A stretch of 64,000 nt of DNA from Phlebiopsis flavidoalba (GCA_035772785.1 JAOCPU010000028.1:310001-374000), one strand, 5' to 3'. Shown: positions 24,943-37,004, numbered from the stretch's first letter. The notes: generated from the letters alone by a model not told the origin. A program made the numbers and translations.

Positions 24943-26746
24943 TGGTCCCTGTCGCTCGTTTTTCGTTCTCCTGTCCGCTACCCTCCCTTTCACCGTCGCC
25001 GCACCGGCGGCTAGTGCCTCTTGCACCGGCTCTATCTCGTCTCTCTCGGACGTCTCTGCCGCTGTTAAGTGCAAGACGGTCAACATCAACGCTTTCACCG
25101 TCCCCGCCGGCCAGTACTTTCAACCAGTCCAGTAAAACCTCCCCTGGCAGATGGCGCCACCGTTAACATGCGTGAGTGTTTAAAATATCTGATCATCTTC
25201 ACGAAGTTAACAGAGTGGTTGGTGAACCTAGTCGGCACTGTCAAGTTCGGCACAAAGAACTGGGACGGCCCTCTCTTTTCCGTCACGTACGTTTTCAATA
25301 TAATAAGCCGTAAACAAAAACCACTAACACTGTTTATATCAACAGCGGCAACAGCATCACGTGTATGTTTGCAATCTCATAGACGGGGAGTACGACCCCA
25401 GGGCTAAAGATAATTTAATACCACAGTCAACGGTAACGTGGCCACACCTTCGATGGTCAGGGTGCATTTTACTGGGTATGTTGCGCATTCAAAGCAGAAT
25501 TCTTCGGGTGTTGACATGCTCTATGCTATATGGGATGGTCAAGGGCCTCAAACGACGTGCTCTACCAAGCCCGCCCCCATGATGAAGTGAGTATTGACTA
25601 GACAATGGTTGAATCACCATAGCCTGACAAAACGCTATCAGGATCAAGATGTCCGGAAACTTCAACGTGAGTCCTTCCGTTAAACACACCGAAGAAGTAT
25701 CTCATAATTGGGTATTTAGAAACGTCAAGTTTTGAACTCCCCAGCCCGTGCCTTCAGTGTCTCCAACCCCGCTCAACTCACCATCTCGAAGGTCACCGTC
25801 GATAACTGTAAGCTTTTAGAGCGTGTACCACAACGTTATACACGGCTGATCTCTTCTGGCATTGTGTAGCCGCTGGCGATGCGCCCACTCTAAGAGTGGT
25901 GGCAAGGCTGCCGGACACAACACGGATGGATTCGATCTCAGCACCGACAACCTTACTATTGAGGACAGGTCAGCAGCTTCTATCACAACCCAAGTGCCAT
26001 GCCATAACCTTTTTCACCACAGTGTCGTCATGAACCAGGATGACTGCCTTGCCATTAACAAGGGTAGCACATCATCTTCCAGAGAACACCTGCTCTGGCG
26101 GTCACGGTATCTCAATCGTACTCCTCTCGTTCATGGCAAGACACAAATATTTCCCTTTACTCACCGGAGCCAAAGCGATTTCCAGGTTCTATCTCCACCA
26201 AAGGGAGCCAACGTCAAGGGCGTCACGGAATCACCGGCAACACGATTAAGAACAGCGAGCAACGCCATCCGCATCATGTTGACCAAGGCCGACGCCACCA
26301 GCGCGTCCGTCTCCGTGTCACCTACAGCGGCAACACAAAGTCCCCGCCGATCAACAAGTCAAGCGGTTCGTGGCGTCATCATCGACCAGAGCTCACCCCT
26401 CCACCCTCGGCACCCCGGGCACCGTGATCGCCAAGATCTCTGTGCGTTTCCCTCCACCCACACTATGCGATGTACTGACCAGCACGTTCCAGGGCATCAA
26501 CTTCACCGGCTCGAAGAACACCATCAGCGTCGCCAGCGGCGCCAGCGGCGCGCATCGCGCGTCGCGGTCAAGGGAACTGCGGCAAGGGCGCCTGCACCGG
26601 TACGTCCCGTCCCGCTCCCGCCGCCCGCCACGCCACTTACCCGTTTCTGCCGCAGGCTCCTGGAACTGGTCCGCGCTCAATCCGTCACTGGAGGCGAGGC
26701 CGGCAAGATCACCAACTTCAGCGGCATCACCGGCTTCAAGCAGTAA
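24943..26746 (+). CDS. Endopolygalacturonase (GH28), copy 2
   Basis: Tandem paralogue of copy 1 with the same intron layout. It starts MVPVARFSF (signal peptide, frame broken once) followed by ASCTGSISSLSDVSAAVKC. HNTDGFDLSTDNLTIED (about 25918-25968), VVMNQDDCLAINKGS (26025-26070) and NTCSGGHGISI (26090-26120) are intact. Where copy 1 has GLRIKTKA, this copy reads AIRIM-LTKADATSAS around 26265-26300. The Lys of the RIK substrate-binding motif is therefore not seen at its place, either a real change or an error in a region with several indels. It ends GKITNFSGITGFKQ at taa 26744-26746. Secreted pectinase; activity depends on whether the RIK reading is real. Confidence 0.93.
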
Positions 26747-27364
26747 AACACCTCGCTTTTCTCCTCTTTCTTTCTCCACGGCGTGCCGATGCTAGGCGCA
26801 CGTCGCAAATCTTGGGATATGAACACGGGTAGTTCACATTTGCGTCTCATACTTTGGTCGAATCAGCCCACATGGATGGGGCTGCAAAACTGGAAATGTC
26901 TCACTCACTTCACTCTGTATTTTTTGTTCCAACATTTTGGCAGCATGTCCTGGAGCTATGCCTAATATCACACTCGCTTCTGAATCTCCAACCTAATCGT
27001 CTGCGTGAATGTCACCAAGTTCCAGGTGCTTCCGGGTGTGTATAGCTCACCTGCTGTCTTGTTACGATATCATCCGTATTTCCTCGGAATTATGGATTGA
27101 GATCGTGCTCCAACTTCTCTTTACTAGCCTAAAATCATCCGCTCGAAGGAGTATCAGGAAATTACCGTGATACATCTCGCAGTTCACCGTCCGATCTAAG
27201 CCGCAATGTCGGCGGTCCACGGCGCCGCTCGGGCTGGTTAAGCTTATTGTACAGATAGGGTATACGGTGAAACAGAATGAATTGCAATTCCCTGACATAT
27301 CTAGGAGACTACTATGCATATGAAGCCTGCGGCTGACTTGACAGATCGCTGAACCCGTACGACC
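26747..27364. other. Convergent 3' spacer
   Basis: Lies between the stops of the second polygalacturonase (+) and the complex I gene (-). No gene, tRNA or repeat seen. Confidence 0.5.
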
Positions 27365-30362
27365 TCACCCTTCGTGAACGTAACGGGTGCACTGCGCCAT
27401 CGTGACAGAACCTAGAAGGAGAAGAAACACATTAGCACCCGGCACGCATCCAGGAAAGAGCCAAACACTTACGGGCCCGCGAGATGGGGTCCTGTCTGGT
27501 AGAAGTTGTCTATCGGCTTCTTCAATGGGGCAGCCCGTGACCATTCGCGCCGCTGGTGCCGGCAATGAGGGTCTTGAGGCCTGCCAAGGTAGCTTCCGCT
27601 GATGTGGGCTCCGTGACGTCGTAGCGAATGAGCGTGGGTGAGATCTCCCACATCCGGTCCCGGAGGTAGATGAAAGAACGTCGTCGTATGGTAGTGGGTG
27701 AGCCGAGAACTTCCGACAAACGCCCTGCAACGAAGCGTCAGCTCCTGACCAATACACGAAAACGTGTTGGTACATATACCTGACGATCTTCCAGTCCTCG
27801 CGGGAGGCCCCTGGTGGTGGCACCGCAGCCCGACCCAGTTGTGACCGGCCCTCTGGTGTTGACCCATGTTGTTGACTTTTTCGGTGTAGGCGGCGGCGGG
27901 CTAAGCACACATCGGCAAGTTGTGCACCAAGGTCACCGTGGTGGCCCTGGTACACGACGACGAACGTGCCATCTCGTGGTATGGATTTGGGGTCGACTTC
28001 GTCGGCGTTCAGGAGGTATAAACGAACTTGGGCTTGACGGAGGAAGCCTTCTTTGATGTACGAAGCCGATGTCATATGCAGCTGGGCGGGAAGCCACCTA
28101 ATACCAAATGAGCATGAGAACGCTGAGAGAGGATAAAGGACGTACACGTTGAAGCACGTTGAAACCATTCCATTCAGGGGTGACAAGTTTTCTCCTTGTT
28201 CTGCTCAACATACTTGGCCAGCGCGTTGTAGACCGCAGCACGCGTCCGCATGCTTCGACGAGAGAGCTACCGACGATGATCATTGGGTTCTTCTTCGCAG
28301 CCTTGAACTTCTCAGCGAAAGGACCCTTGCCCGCGACGAAGTCCGCAACCGCCTTAGCGTCGTTGCCGAGGTGGTCGTAGCCATATGTGGTGTCGACTCT
28401 CTCGCCAATGGATACCGTGGCGACCGTCAAGACCCGTGTGCAGCCAGCTCTTTCGACATGCGAGAGTTTGAGGACGGCTGCTTCATGTCGTGGTTTGGTG
28501 CCTACGAGGCAGGATTGGCATCAGCCCCCCGCTCGACGCCGGGGATTGTGTGGAGTTGAAGAGGTAGTTGGAGCGGACGTCGACGGCAATGTATGGGAGC
28601 AGCATGGCCACCAACAGAGGTCCAGAGTAAGGTTGTCGGAGCCAAGGCGGTTTGACGAGGTCCTTCAACAAAAAAGCAACGAGAGTCTCGGTATCAGCAA
28701 GATGGCCAGCCACAGCTTGAATCTCATCGCCCTTAGCAAACCGGAGCGGAGCAAGACCCTCCGCGCAATGTGCAGTGATCGCGTCTTCCCAGGAAGCGTT
28801 CAACGAAGCGGTCACCCTGCTTGACGAGGGCTGTGTCGTGTAGCCGCTGGAACTTCAGGTACCATCGTACGCATATCGTGTCTTGTCGCTAATCCACGTC
28901 TTCGTTGACATCGAGCGTTTTGGGCCGTGGCTGCGCACACGCATGACAGCGGACACACCCCTCGTAGTTCTAACCCGAATGTTTGAAAAGCCGACGGGCA
29001 TCCGATGACCCGTCGACGGAGTCGGTGTGCTTGAGCTCACAATGGACGTGCGTTGACAAAGTGCGTATGGGCTAATGCTGTGTAAGCGATACACCAACAA
29101 GGACAGAGCGTCTAACGATGTCACATAATTGTGCCCGGAGAGCTCGGCAGTTCATGGTTTTTTTCGACGTACATATCACACACTATTTGCACTGTCGTTA
29201 CCCTTACCCCGTCCATGTGTGTACCCAACATCTCGTCGACAACCCAGCCAACCAATGTAAGTTCGTTATCGCCACAAACCGGACACGAAGCGCTTGCACT
29301 GAATTCCAGTCGGAGTTCAATCGAAAGGTTATTTTATCCACCCCCTTGACGAGAGGGCCAAGGTCCCCTTTGTCTTGTCGCATCAGCGCGCTTGCCAGCG
29401 ATTAGTCGGGTGTGCAAGCCGTGATGCGAGTCCGCAGCACATAAAGGCGCATTTGATTGGTCTTGGCAAGTATCACATTCCTACCACACTTGTCGACAAA
29501 ATGGGTGCAGTCCAGTTGGGTTGATTATGACACATAGGAGACTCCATAGACGCCCTCACTGTATCCAAATTTTAGGTCCGCAATATTAACCGAAAGAGTA
29601 AGTATGTGAACGCACATCGATCTTCGTGTGTACCTAATGGGGTTTGAATTCTGGGGGGGGGGGTAGAAAACACTTCGCTCCGGGCGATGCGCCATAGGCA
29701 TAGTCACTGTCAGCGAAAATTGAGGAGGAACTCGATAGATTGCCATAGTACACGCACCATGAAGCAACGTGTTTTGTGGGAACGCTCGACTTCGACTAAA
29801 CACATACTAAAAGTCCGTAGGATTAGCAAACGCGAGAATGCGAAGTCTTTGGTTGCACATACCGACAGTTTCCTGTCAATTGCTAATCGTACGTCAGGCG
29901 CATCATATATGAGCTTTATTCACGTTCTCTCAGGCCACCGGTTTCGGTAACCTGTCATGGTAACAAAATCTGCGAAGGCTATGTTTTAGTAAAGAGTATA
30001 TATGTGGGGTGTAGAAGGCGCACCTTGGGATAGTCGCTCCAGCAGCTTCACAATGCTTGAATCAAAGCAGAACCTGCCCGTAACATAACCCTCAGTAACC
30101 GGAACCGCGCGCTGGAACAGCCTATGCGAACCTTGCGGGACCGTTACCTTCCTTCCCGTCAACGGTTAAAGTGATGTCCGCGTGCCGACTCGAAGTGGAA
30201 CCGAAGGCTCGACGACCTACATAGAGGACGCGTCGACTGTCAATGACCACAAACGACATCTGGTCGCGAACGCACCATGTCGTGTGCAGAGGTAGACGGT
30301 GCGACCACTCCGAGTATGCCCGTCGACGCAGGCCTGGACGCCGACGACACGAGCCGGAGCAT
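27365..30362 (-). CDS. NUO78: NADH:ubiquinone oxidoreductase 75/78-kDa subunit (NDUFS1)
   Basis: Iron-sulphur subunit of the electron-input module of mitochondrial complex I. The start at 30362 gives a presequence, MLRLVSSASRPASTGIL, followed by a 59-nt intron (30275-30217) and GRRAFGSTSSRHADITLTVD. The N-terminal ferredoxin-like domain follows: IQACEAAGATIPR (30060-30020), FCYHDRL near 29960, AGNCR near 29865, and MCLVEVE near 29806-29786. Degraded but alignable LDC...CDLQDQ-type cluster-ligand text lies at 29510-29450. Then come ELSGN (29150), WISDKTRYAYDG (28900), the molybdopterin-like domain with AVAGHLADTETLVA (28710), KKNPMIIVGSSL (28290), VTPEWNGFNVLQR (28180), and FVVVYQGHHGDLGAQLADVC near 27975-27915. 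The C-terminus is SVTMAQCTRYVHEG. Many single-base insertions occur, including an 11-base G run at 29653-29663. Confidence 0.95.
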
Positions 30363-31146
30363 ATTTATAAGGTAATGATGGTGTAGAGAAGCAGCCAGCT
30401 AAGGAGCGGGGCGAACGGCGAGGAACGCGCCTGAAGCGTTGGGGGCTGGGGAATATTTCGTCGTCGTCGTCGCTTGCGATGTCCAAACCTCTCGTAGACG
30501 CGCGTTGGAGCGGAGTTTCAATCACACAGGGACCTAACGGAATCGCTCTGATTGGCCAGAATTGTTACGAATGTTATAGGCGCGAATAAACCCCTCCAAA
30601 CGAGCTAACAGGTTTCTTACACCTCCTTCTACGACGTGCTTATGTTATAAGTGCAGTTCTGTATACAACGATGCAGTCATCTCCATAAAACCTATTGATA
30701 TCGCTCACACGGGACGCAACGCCGACGATCCCGGGTCCATCACGCATCTCAGCCGTCAAGTTCTCCTGGTCTATGGTCAACGCGAAACTGGTCAGGTTCT
30801 CGCCAGAGGGCCCCCTTCAAGCTTACCAAACCCAATTGGCGAGGCCTTACCGAACTCTCTTCAAGCCCAATTTCCCCCCTGTTTATTTTCTGTCAAACGG
30901 CATCGACTGTATCAGGCACTCCCAGCTCACTCTGAACAAAAACACCGATGATATTGACTATGGTGCTACAACTACACAGGTAAGTTACGGCTGCAAGGGG
31001 AATAGATGGCTACACTTCGGGGTATAGAATGTACAGTAGGGGTGATACATGGATAAAGTCCGACGCCAGGTATGTACATACCGAGCGGAAACCCAGAGTA
31101 AGTTAAACAAATCAGAGCAATGCGGAAGTAAAAGGAAGGAAACAAG
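30363..31146. other. Spacer upstream of NUO78
   Basis: Holds the NUO78 promoter, with a TATAAAT one base before its ATG that is probably too close to act as a TATA box. A plus-strand frame at 30695-31027, with a possible ATG at 30773, encodes a soluble-looking stretch of unknown family; support is weak. Confidence 0.4.
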
Positions 31147-32821
31147 TCAAGGGACGAAGACAACGAGGAGAGAATTGACGACCAGCCTCTCCAGCTCTCC
31201 TCTCTGAACAAATGGTACTCGCTCCTTCCCAACACCACCCGGTGAACCGGGGGCGGAGAGGACGCTGATGGCTGCCTCGGATAGGCGGACAGCGCCGCTG
31301 CGCTCAACTTTTGTTCGTAGGTCATCGGTGGAGTCCCCGAGTTCCGATACGCTACAAAACGCCTCGCATTGGAGACGACGAAGGCGAATGCATGCTGCCC
31401 GCGATGGGACTTTCCACGCCGTCGATGGTGAAGTCCACGGTGTGGTCAACGGGCCAGATGTAGCCACCAGCACTCCAATGGAGCGCTGGTTCTAGCTTGT
31501 ACAGCTTCAGAGCGTGATAAAGCATCGAATCACCACCTTTCAACTAGTAGAGCGAAAATCAGAATCGCAATCAATAATTATCAAGGCGTGAGTGACCCAC
31601 ATATGGAACTAATGACTCTGCAAGAGCTTCAGCAGGGTTGACACCATACTCGCTCGTGAGGTGGGAAGGCAATCTTACGTCCTCGAGACAGGTTGAGGAC
31701 CGGAGAGAGCAGATCCAAGAAGCGGTCGCTGGGCGTGATCAGCGGGTCCGGCTGGATGGCAGCAGGGCCAAACGACTTGAGGTTGCACTGCGTACGACAC
31801 AAGTGACCCTACACACCCCTCGTCACCGGCTCAACCTCGTGGTCGCAGTCTGCCATAAACGCGGTCCATTCCATGTCACCCACCTTCCCTCCGCGGCCGT
31901 GGTACTTCTCCTCGCTCCCATCTGGGCTGCGCACGACGAGATCGCCACCACGAAAACGGCAGGGGAGTGTCACAAGGATAGTCGCGACACGCATGTCTGC
32001 TGGCTTCAAGGGTGCCCGCATGCCACTGCCTTTCAGCCACATTTGGAGTTTGTCTCGGATCGTCGTGAGGTAGTGCCCCGTGGGTAAACGTAGGGAACAA
32101 CGTGTTGCGCACGGCTTCCAATATGGGGTGGTTGGCGATCTCGAGCGTCGTTGTGAGAGGTTAAATGTGGTGGGTAGAAGAGAGACTCGTGTTCGGAGAA
32201 ATCCTCGAGCCCCGACACGGAATGTGGACGACAAGCACCGATGAGCATGTCGAGTGATGGGGGCATGTCGTAATCGACGTCGATAGGGAAGTCGAGAGAA
32301 TGTGTAATGCCACTCTGTGAAGCATGCGGTGGAAGGGTATGAGATAACAATAGCTTCACGACTCACCTTCGTTCGGAAAAAACAGCTTCAAAGCTGATGG
32401 GTCCACCGGTATCCTCCCACTGATGGCAAATGGGCGAGCCTTTGCGGATACCAGAGATGACACGCTGGCACGGAAGGCAGCCTCACTGTCGTAATCTGAG
32501 GACTGTCTTCGTCTTCGTTGTTTTGACGGTGAAAACGGTGCTTTCGTGGGAATGTGTTCGACTTCAAAAATCGGACATATTCCGTGGAAACGCTATACCG
32601 TCTGAACCATGACTGCGTACTGAGGAGGTCGAGGAGGCGGGGGAGGAGACGATAGACATCGTCGAGGGGTGTGACATTGTTGCTGCTGGCATGGGTGGCA
32701 GCTCGAGACAATGCGAGTCGCTAAGCGAGGGGGTGGTAGAAGGGGCGATTAAAACCGCGTCCAGAGCTGGGATCGCTGGTCTTATGACGATGTTCGGGCC
32801 CTGGGGAAGTCGGGGAAGCAC
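31147..32821 (-). CDS. 2OG-Fe(II) oxygenase-like fungal protein
   Basis: Resembles the large basidiomycete group of prolyl-hydroxylase-like oxygenases whose substrates are unknown. Readable blocks in order are a Ser/Thr-rich N-terminus (32820-32600), then LWLKGSGM-type text and VATILVTLPCRFRGGDLVVR with SPDGSEEKYHGRGGK (31990-31890). GDMEWTAFMADCDHEVEPVT follows (31885-31815), where the CDHEV histidine fits the second metal ligand and TRGV the conserved Arg segment. Next come a LKGGDSMLYHALKLYKLEP block (31545-31485) and an acidic or polar C-terminus to 31147. The first HxD ligand pair was not located because that part is broken by frame shifts. The start is uncertain; 32821 is the upstream limit of the open frame, not a clear ATG. 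It neighbours GT90 on the same strand. Confidence 0.68.
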
Positions 32822-33632
32822 TATAAGTCTAGGGCCCCTGATATGTCGCTAGCCATGCACAAGCAGCATGGTCTCGGAGATCTCATCAGCATCCGCCTTC
32901 GTCCTGGATGCACGCATCTGGACAGCAGCTCCCGTCGGGGCAGCCCAACCCAACTCGGTGTCGTCAACGCCGCCGCTTCGTCACGGACTCGCGGGAACCA
33001 GCGTGTGGCGACTGTGGGTCCCTGATAGCAGAGTAGGTGTTGGTGGGAATAACCGCCAGACTTTCAAATGCCCCCAACACCAGGAATAGGCCAGAACGCA
33101 ACGCACCAGTGCTGGAGTCAATGGCCCATCAGCCACGTTGTTCGTGCATGGCTGACGGAGAACCGCCGTGAAGTAGCCAGCAGATAGTGGCCCCGAAATG
33201 TTTCTCAGCACAAGAGCTTGTTTCTGTCGCTGATCGGCTGTGCGTTCTTGCTAGGGTCGGTATGAGTAGCCATGAGACCAGTCACAAGTACCTACCGATC
33301 ATACAATTAACGGAACTCAATTATGAAATGAAACGTCCTAATGCATCAGACCCTGTATTGCTAGGAAGGTCATACTTGTATGAAGGTGGAAGTCAGGGTC
33401 CAAGCCAAGTGGTAACGCTCAGCTGTCCCCCAAAATGTGGCGCGCCACCTGCGGCCGCCGGCAACGTATCACGCCCGCCTGACTAGCTCATGCATGTCGA
33501 ATAGGAAATAATTTACGAAATTCGAAGCATATTAGAGCAACCTGTACTGGCTATATCATACATTCCATGCGATGGCAAGACAGCCGAATAATAGTCCAAG
33601 GGGAACAATGCACTGAGGGCGTTCGGTGGTTA
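32822..33632. other. Spacer between 2OG oxygenase and GT90
   Basis: A plus-strand frame at 32868-33089 and a minus-strand frame at 32981-33211 overlap here. Neither resembles a known family, so I do not call a gene. The stretch should contain the promoter of the oxygenase gene and the GT90 3' end. Confidence 0.4.
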
Positions 33633-35909
33633 TCAGAGGGTAAAGTTCATGGAGTCCCTCTCGTCAGACCACAGCCTTGCGTATTCCAAGCAAAGCCTGT
33701 AGACATATGCTACATCATCCCGAAGTCAGCCACGTCATGTAGAAAACAGCTAGTGACCGCCGGTTTCTCACCTTCCATGTCCACTCTTCTCCCGAGGGTC
33801 CGTTTCCACTGTTTTCCGGCACGAGCAATCCGTCGAAGGCGCCTGTCTCCGTCCACGGGCTTGCGCTGCGCGGGGGACAGTTGGAGAGCCGATGAGTTCG
33901 CCGCTCGGAGGGTGGATTCAGTTCCACCCGAGAAGAACGCGTGGACGTTGTAAATCTCGTGGTATGTGGGAGAAAGGGGGATATAGTGCAGCCTGATATT
34001 AGTTGGAAATCAGCTCGTATACACGTTTGGGGAGGGCGCGAGGCGTACCATGGCTGAATCCACTCTTCAAAGAACTCGCGGTATACAGTTGCCTTAAGGA
34101 CAGCGCTGTCGGACTCCAGGAACGAGAAGAAACGGCCCGAATAACCCATCCCGTCCACGTCGACGAGATACTTGTGTTTCCAATGGTCGCCAAGGTTCAC
34201 GCCGCTCTCATCAAAGCGATGGTCTCTTAGCAGAGCGCCAAGACCGCCCGGGAAGTTGAAGGAGTCGACAAGTTTCACAAAGGCCATGTCCATCATCTCC
34301 TTGTTGAGCGGGCCGGTCGGCACGTCAACGTATCTGTAGGTTGTCGAACCTGGTGGGTCTGGAAAGAGGATTGTGCGGTTGGTCATAGACATCTCCGTCG
34401 CCATCCGCACCAACCTGCGTTGAGGGTATTAACTCTGACTTTCAAGGGTGTGGGGAGTGCGTGTTAGCAGGTACGTACCTGTGGCTGGCGCTGATATACT
34501 GGGAGGCGAAGCCTGGCTGAGCGGGAGCTACCGCCACCTGTAGACGCGCCTCTCCAGAACACCTTGTCACTCTTCATCTCCCAAGGCGTCTCCATGTGGT
34601 CGACATGGTGCCAGCTCCAGATTGACCGGGTCCCAGCCATATGTGTATCGACGGGTCTGACCATGATAATAGTGACTAGGAACTCGGATATCCAAAAATC
34701 CCGAGGCCTTTGCAGGCGAGAAGATCGGGAAGAGCACAGGCGTAGTTCTCCAATCGGTAAAAGAAGTGTCCTTGACTGTAATGGGCCCATGGATTCTGAC
34801 AGTAGGAGTAATTGCCTTGCACATCTTGGGCGAATGTCACTTCATCGTTTTGGCCTACCAGTTGACTTAGTCGAGCTATTCTGCCCGGTGGACGAGGCCC
34901 GGCTAGAACTGAAGAGATGGCGTGCTGGAGAGCCTGGCGCGCATGTACGACGGAACGGTCCTCCCAAACGTTGCCTTCTCCTCTCCAATCTGGGCTGTAT
35001 CTTCCGCTGAGCTGATCAGCGACACCTCCTAGCGGCCAGGCTCATCGTCAACGACCGCCAATCCTATCGGCTTGGGTGCTGCTTACCTATGGTCAGGTTG
35101 GGGTATTGGCGATGCTCCCATGGGACGAGAATGCGACCTTCAGCCATTGCATTTATAGGGAAGTCCAGGTCGGGAAGCTAAACATGATACATGAATCTAC
35201 ACAAGCGTACAAGCCTAGACCGTGGTCCCACGTACCTTGTTCTGAAACTCTCAATCATAAGTAGAAATCCTTTGCACGGGCACTAATCAACCATCAGGGT
35301 TGTCATATCCCTCCTTGATGTTCACCGCGGCACCTTCTCCGTTACGAACCTTGACCAGGTCGACTGAAGGCAAATGACCTGCCTGAGTAATGAGGGGCGC
35401 AGGACATAAGGATGATGCTACTTTGAGAAAGCAAGAAAGCGCACAATGAAGCCCGGGATCTGAACTCTGCCGGTGATAAACTGCCAGAAGGGTTCTAGGT
35501 CTTCGGCGATCGCGCTGTATTCGTCGACCATGAGAATCGTTGTTATCATGCACAAAAACCTCCACCAGTCGTCAAACCCCCGTGGGCGGGGTCGCGCTGA
35601 ATCTCTTGCGGTTACATACTGACACAGCTTGTGCAAGCGTGTTTGGCTTTGACGCGACAGTCGTTCGCGGAATTGTACTCCGCCTAACGGCCATGAGCTT
35701 GGGTCGGATAGGATGTTCCGTCACGGTCGACTTGTCCTCGGCCAGTGACGAGGTTGACTAGCAGCTGTGGTTTGGGGCACGAGAGAGTTGTCGGGAAATA
35801 CTCCTGGGTTCTCCGTTTCGCGCTCCATAGGCCGGCCTGCATGAATACGGCGAAGACGGCCACGACAAAGAGCAATCCTCGTTTCGTGCCGGGAAGACCA
35901 GTCTTGCAT
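33633..35909 (-). CDS. GT90 / CAP10-type glycosyltransferase, type II membrane protein
   Basis: Golgi-type glycosyltransferase of the family that includes cryptococcal CAP10 and beta-1,2-xylosyltransferases. The likely start at 35909 (MQDWSSRHETR) precedes a signal anchor LLFVVAVFAVFMQAGLW (35870-35815). Then come PRGFDDWWRFL (35585-35550), YSAIAEDLEPFWQFITGRV (35525-35465) and LVKVRNGEGAAVNIKEGYDN (35360-35295). The catalytic CAP10 domain has KSDKVFWRGASTGGGS near 34575-34530, HKYLVDVDGMGYSGRFFSFL near 34175-34115 and REFFEEWIQPWYHY near 34080-34040. It ends RRVDME, intron, RLCLEYARLWSDERDSM to the stop at 33633-33635. At least six introns. The donor sugar cannot be told from sequence. The foldback element lies 147 bases upstream. 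Confidence 0.9.
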
Positions 35910-36056
35910 TCGTGTTGTGTCTGGCGTGTGCCCCAGAAAGCAAAGGAATGTAGAATGACCACGCAAGTGAGGTGCAAAAGATCGCAAGAAACAAGAGGTA
36001 CGTGTAGCGTCACGCCCACGGAGACTTTGATTCAAATGACACCGTCGAATAAGAGA

Positions 36057-36490
36057 TAGGCTCGGAACTTCCCAGCGCTTTCAAACTCAGCCGTGCCGAG
36101 GATGGCTTCGTAAGAAGCGGCTGGGCTAGTCGGACGCACTTTTGTCGACCCACCCTCGGGCGCCAATTTTCTACAGGCGGGGCAGAATCCTAGAGTCTCA
36201 GCTCAAGTGCTTTTGGGGGGCGGCGTTTTTGGGCATCCGGTGTCGCGCTTTATTTCAAAATTTTAGTGGGGACGGCTCGCCAGCACATATGAATTACGCT
36301 GCTATCACTCTAAGAGTCGGAAAAGACGAAATGACGTCGTACACAACGTCCTTGCAATGGGGTCCAGGCCAAACCGCGTCCGACTGCCACCAGCCCGTTA
36401 GAGCGAGTTGCACGGTTCGCACCCCGACGCCGCCACCATCAACCCAACAAAAAGGCGCGGTGTGCGTACCACTGCCCCACTAGGGAAGTC
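36057..36490 (+). repeat. Left arm of the foldback element
   Basis: Begins GGCTCGGAACTTCCCAGC inside the TA. The reverse complement of the right arm begins GGCTCCCGGAACTTCCCAGC. Matching continues through CAAACTCAGCCGTGCC, GGATGGCTTCGTAAGAAGC and CGACGCCGCCACCATCAAC to about 36490, where similarity fades. Confidence 0.85.
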
Positions 36491-36559
36491 GGAGCGTTAC
36501 GAGCCTAAGATACAAGTAGAAGGCTCTCAAGTGTTTGATTCTAAGGATTCGTAAACCAG

Positions 36560-37004
36560 AAAAGGCCGTTTTCCCGCTCGTGAGGCACGTGGTTACGCAC
36601 AACGAAGTCCTTTGTGTTGGGGAGTTGATGGTGGCGGCGTCGGGGTGCGAACCGTGCCAACTCGCTCTACGGCTGGTGGAGTCGGACGCGGTTTTTGGTG
36701 GACCCCTTGCAAGGGACGTTGTACGACGTCCATTTCGTCTTTCCGACTCTTAGAGGTGATTAGCAGCGTAATTCAATATGTGCTGCGAGCCGTCCCACTA
36801 AAATTTTGAAATAAATCGCACACCGGATGCCCAAACGCGCCCCCCTAAAAGCACTTGGTGAGACTCTAGGATTCTGCCCGCCTGTAGAAAATTGGCGCCC
36901 CGAGGGGGGTCGACAAAAGTGCGTCCGACTAGCCTCAGCCGCTTCTTACGAAGCCATCTCGGCACGGCTGAGTTTGAAAGCGGCTGGGAAGTTCCGGGAG
37001 CCTA
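36560..37004 (-). repeat. Right arm of the foldback element
   Basis: Inverted copy of the left arm. The inner edge is approximate because similarity weakens gradually toward the centre. Confidence 0.83.

Larger units (their letters stand above)
36057..37004. mobile_element. Foldback element / long-TIR MITE
   Basis: A 948-bp near-palindrome with two arms of roughly 430-445 bp around a centre of about 70 bp. Ends read TA-GGCTC...GAGCC-TA, so the outer dinucleotide TA fits the target duplication of Tc1/mariner-type elements. Because TA is its own complement, it could also be part of the arm. No transposase frame is visible; both arms are crossed by stops. Arms differ mainly by one- and two-base indels and scattered substitutions. 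It is presumably non-autonomous. Confidence 0.85.

Noticed and set aside
28855..30362. NDUFS1 looked truncated before the 2Fe-2S domain, suggesting a partial pseudogene copy
   Set aside because: Reading all frames upstream recovered the ferredoxin-like domain, Cys motifs and a presequence to 30362; only indels had hidden it.
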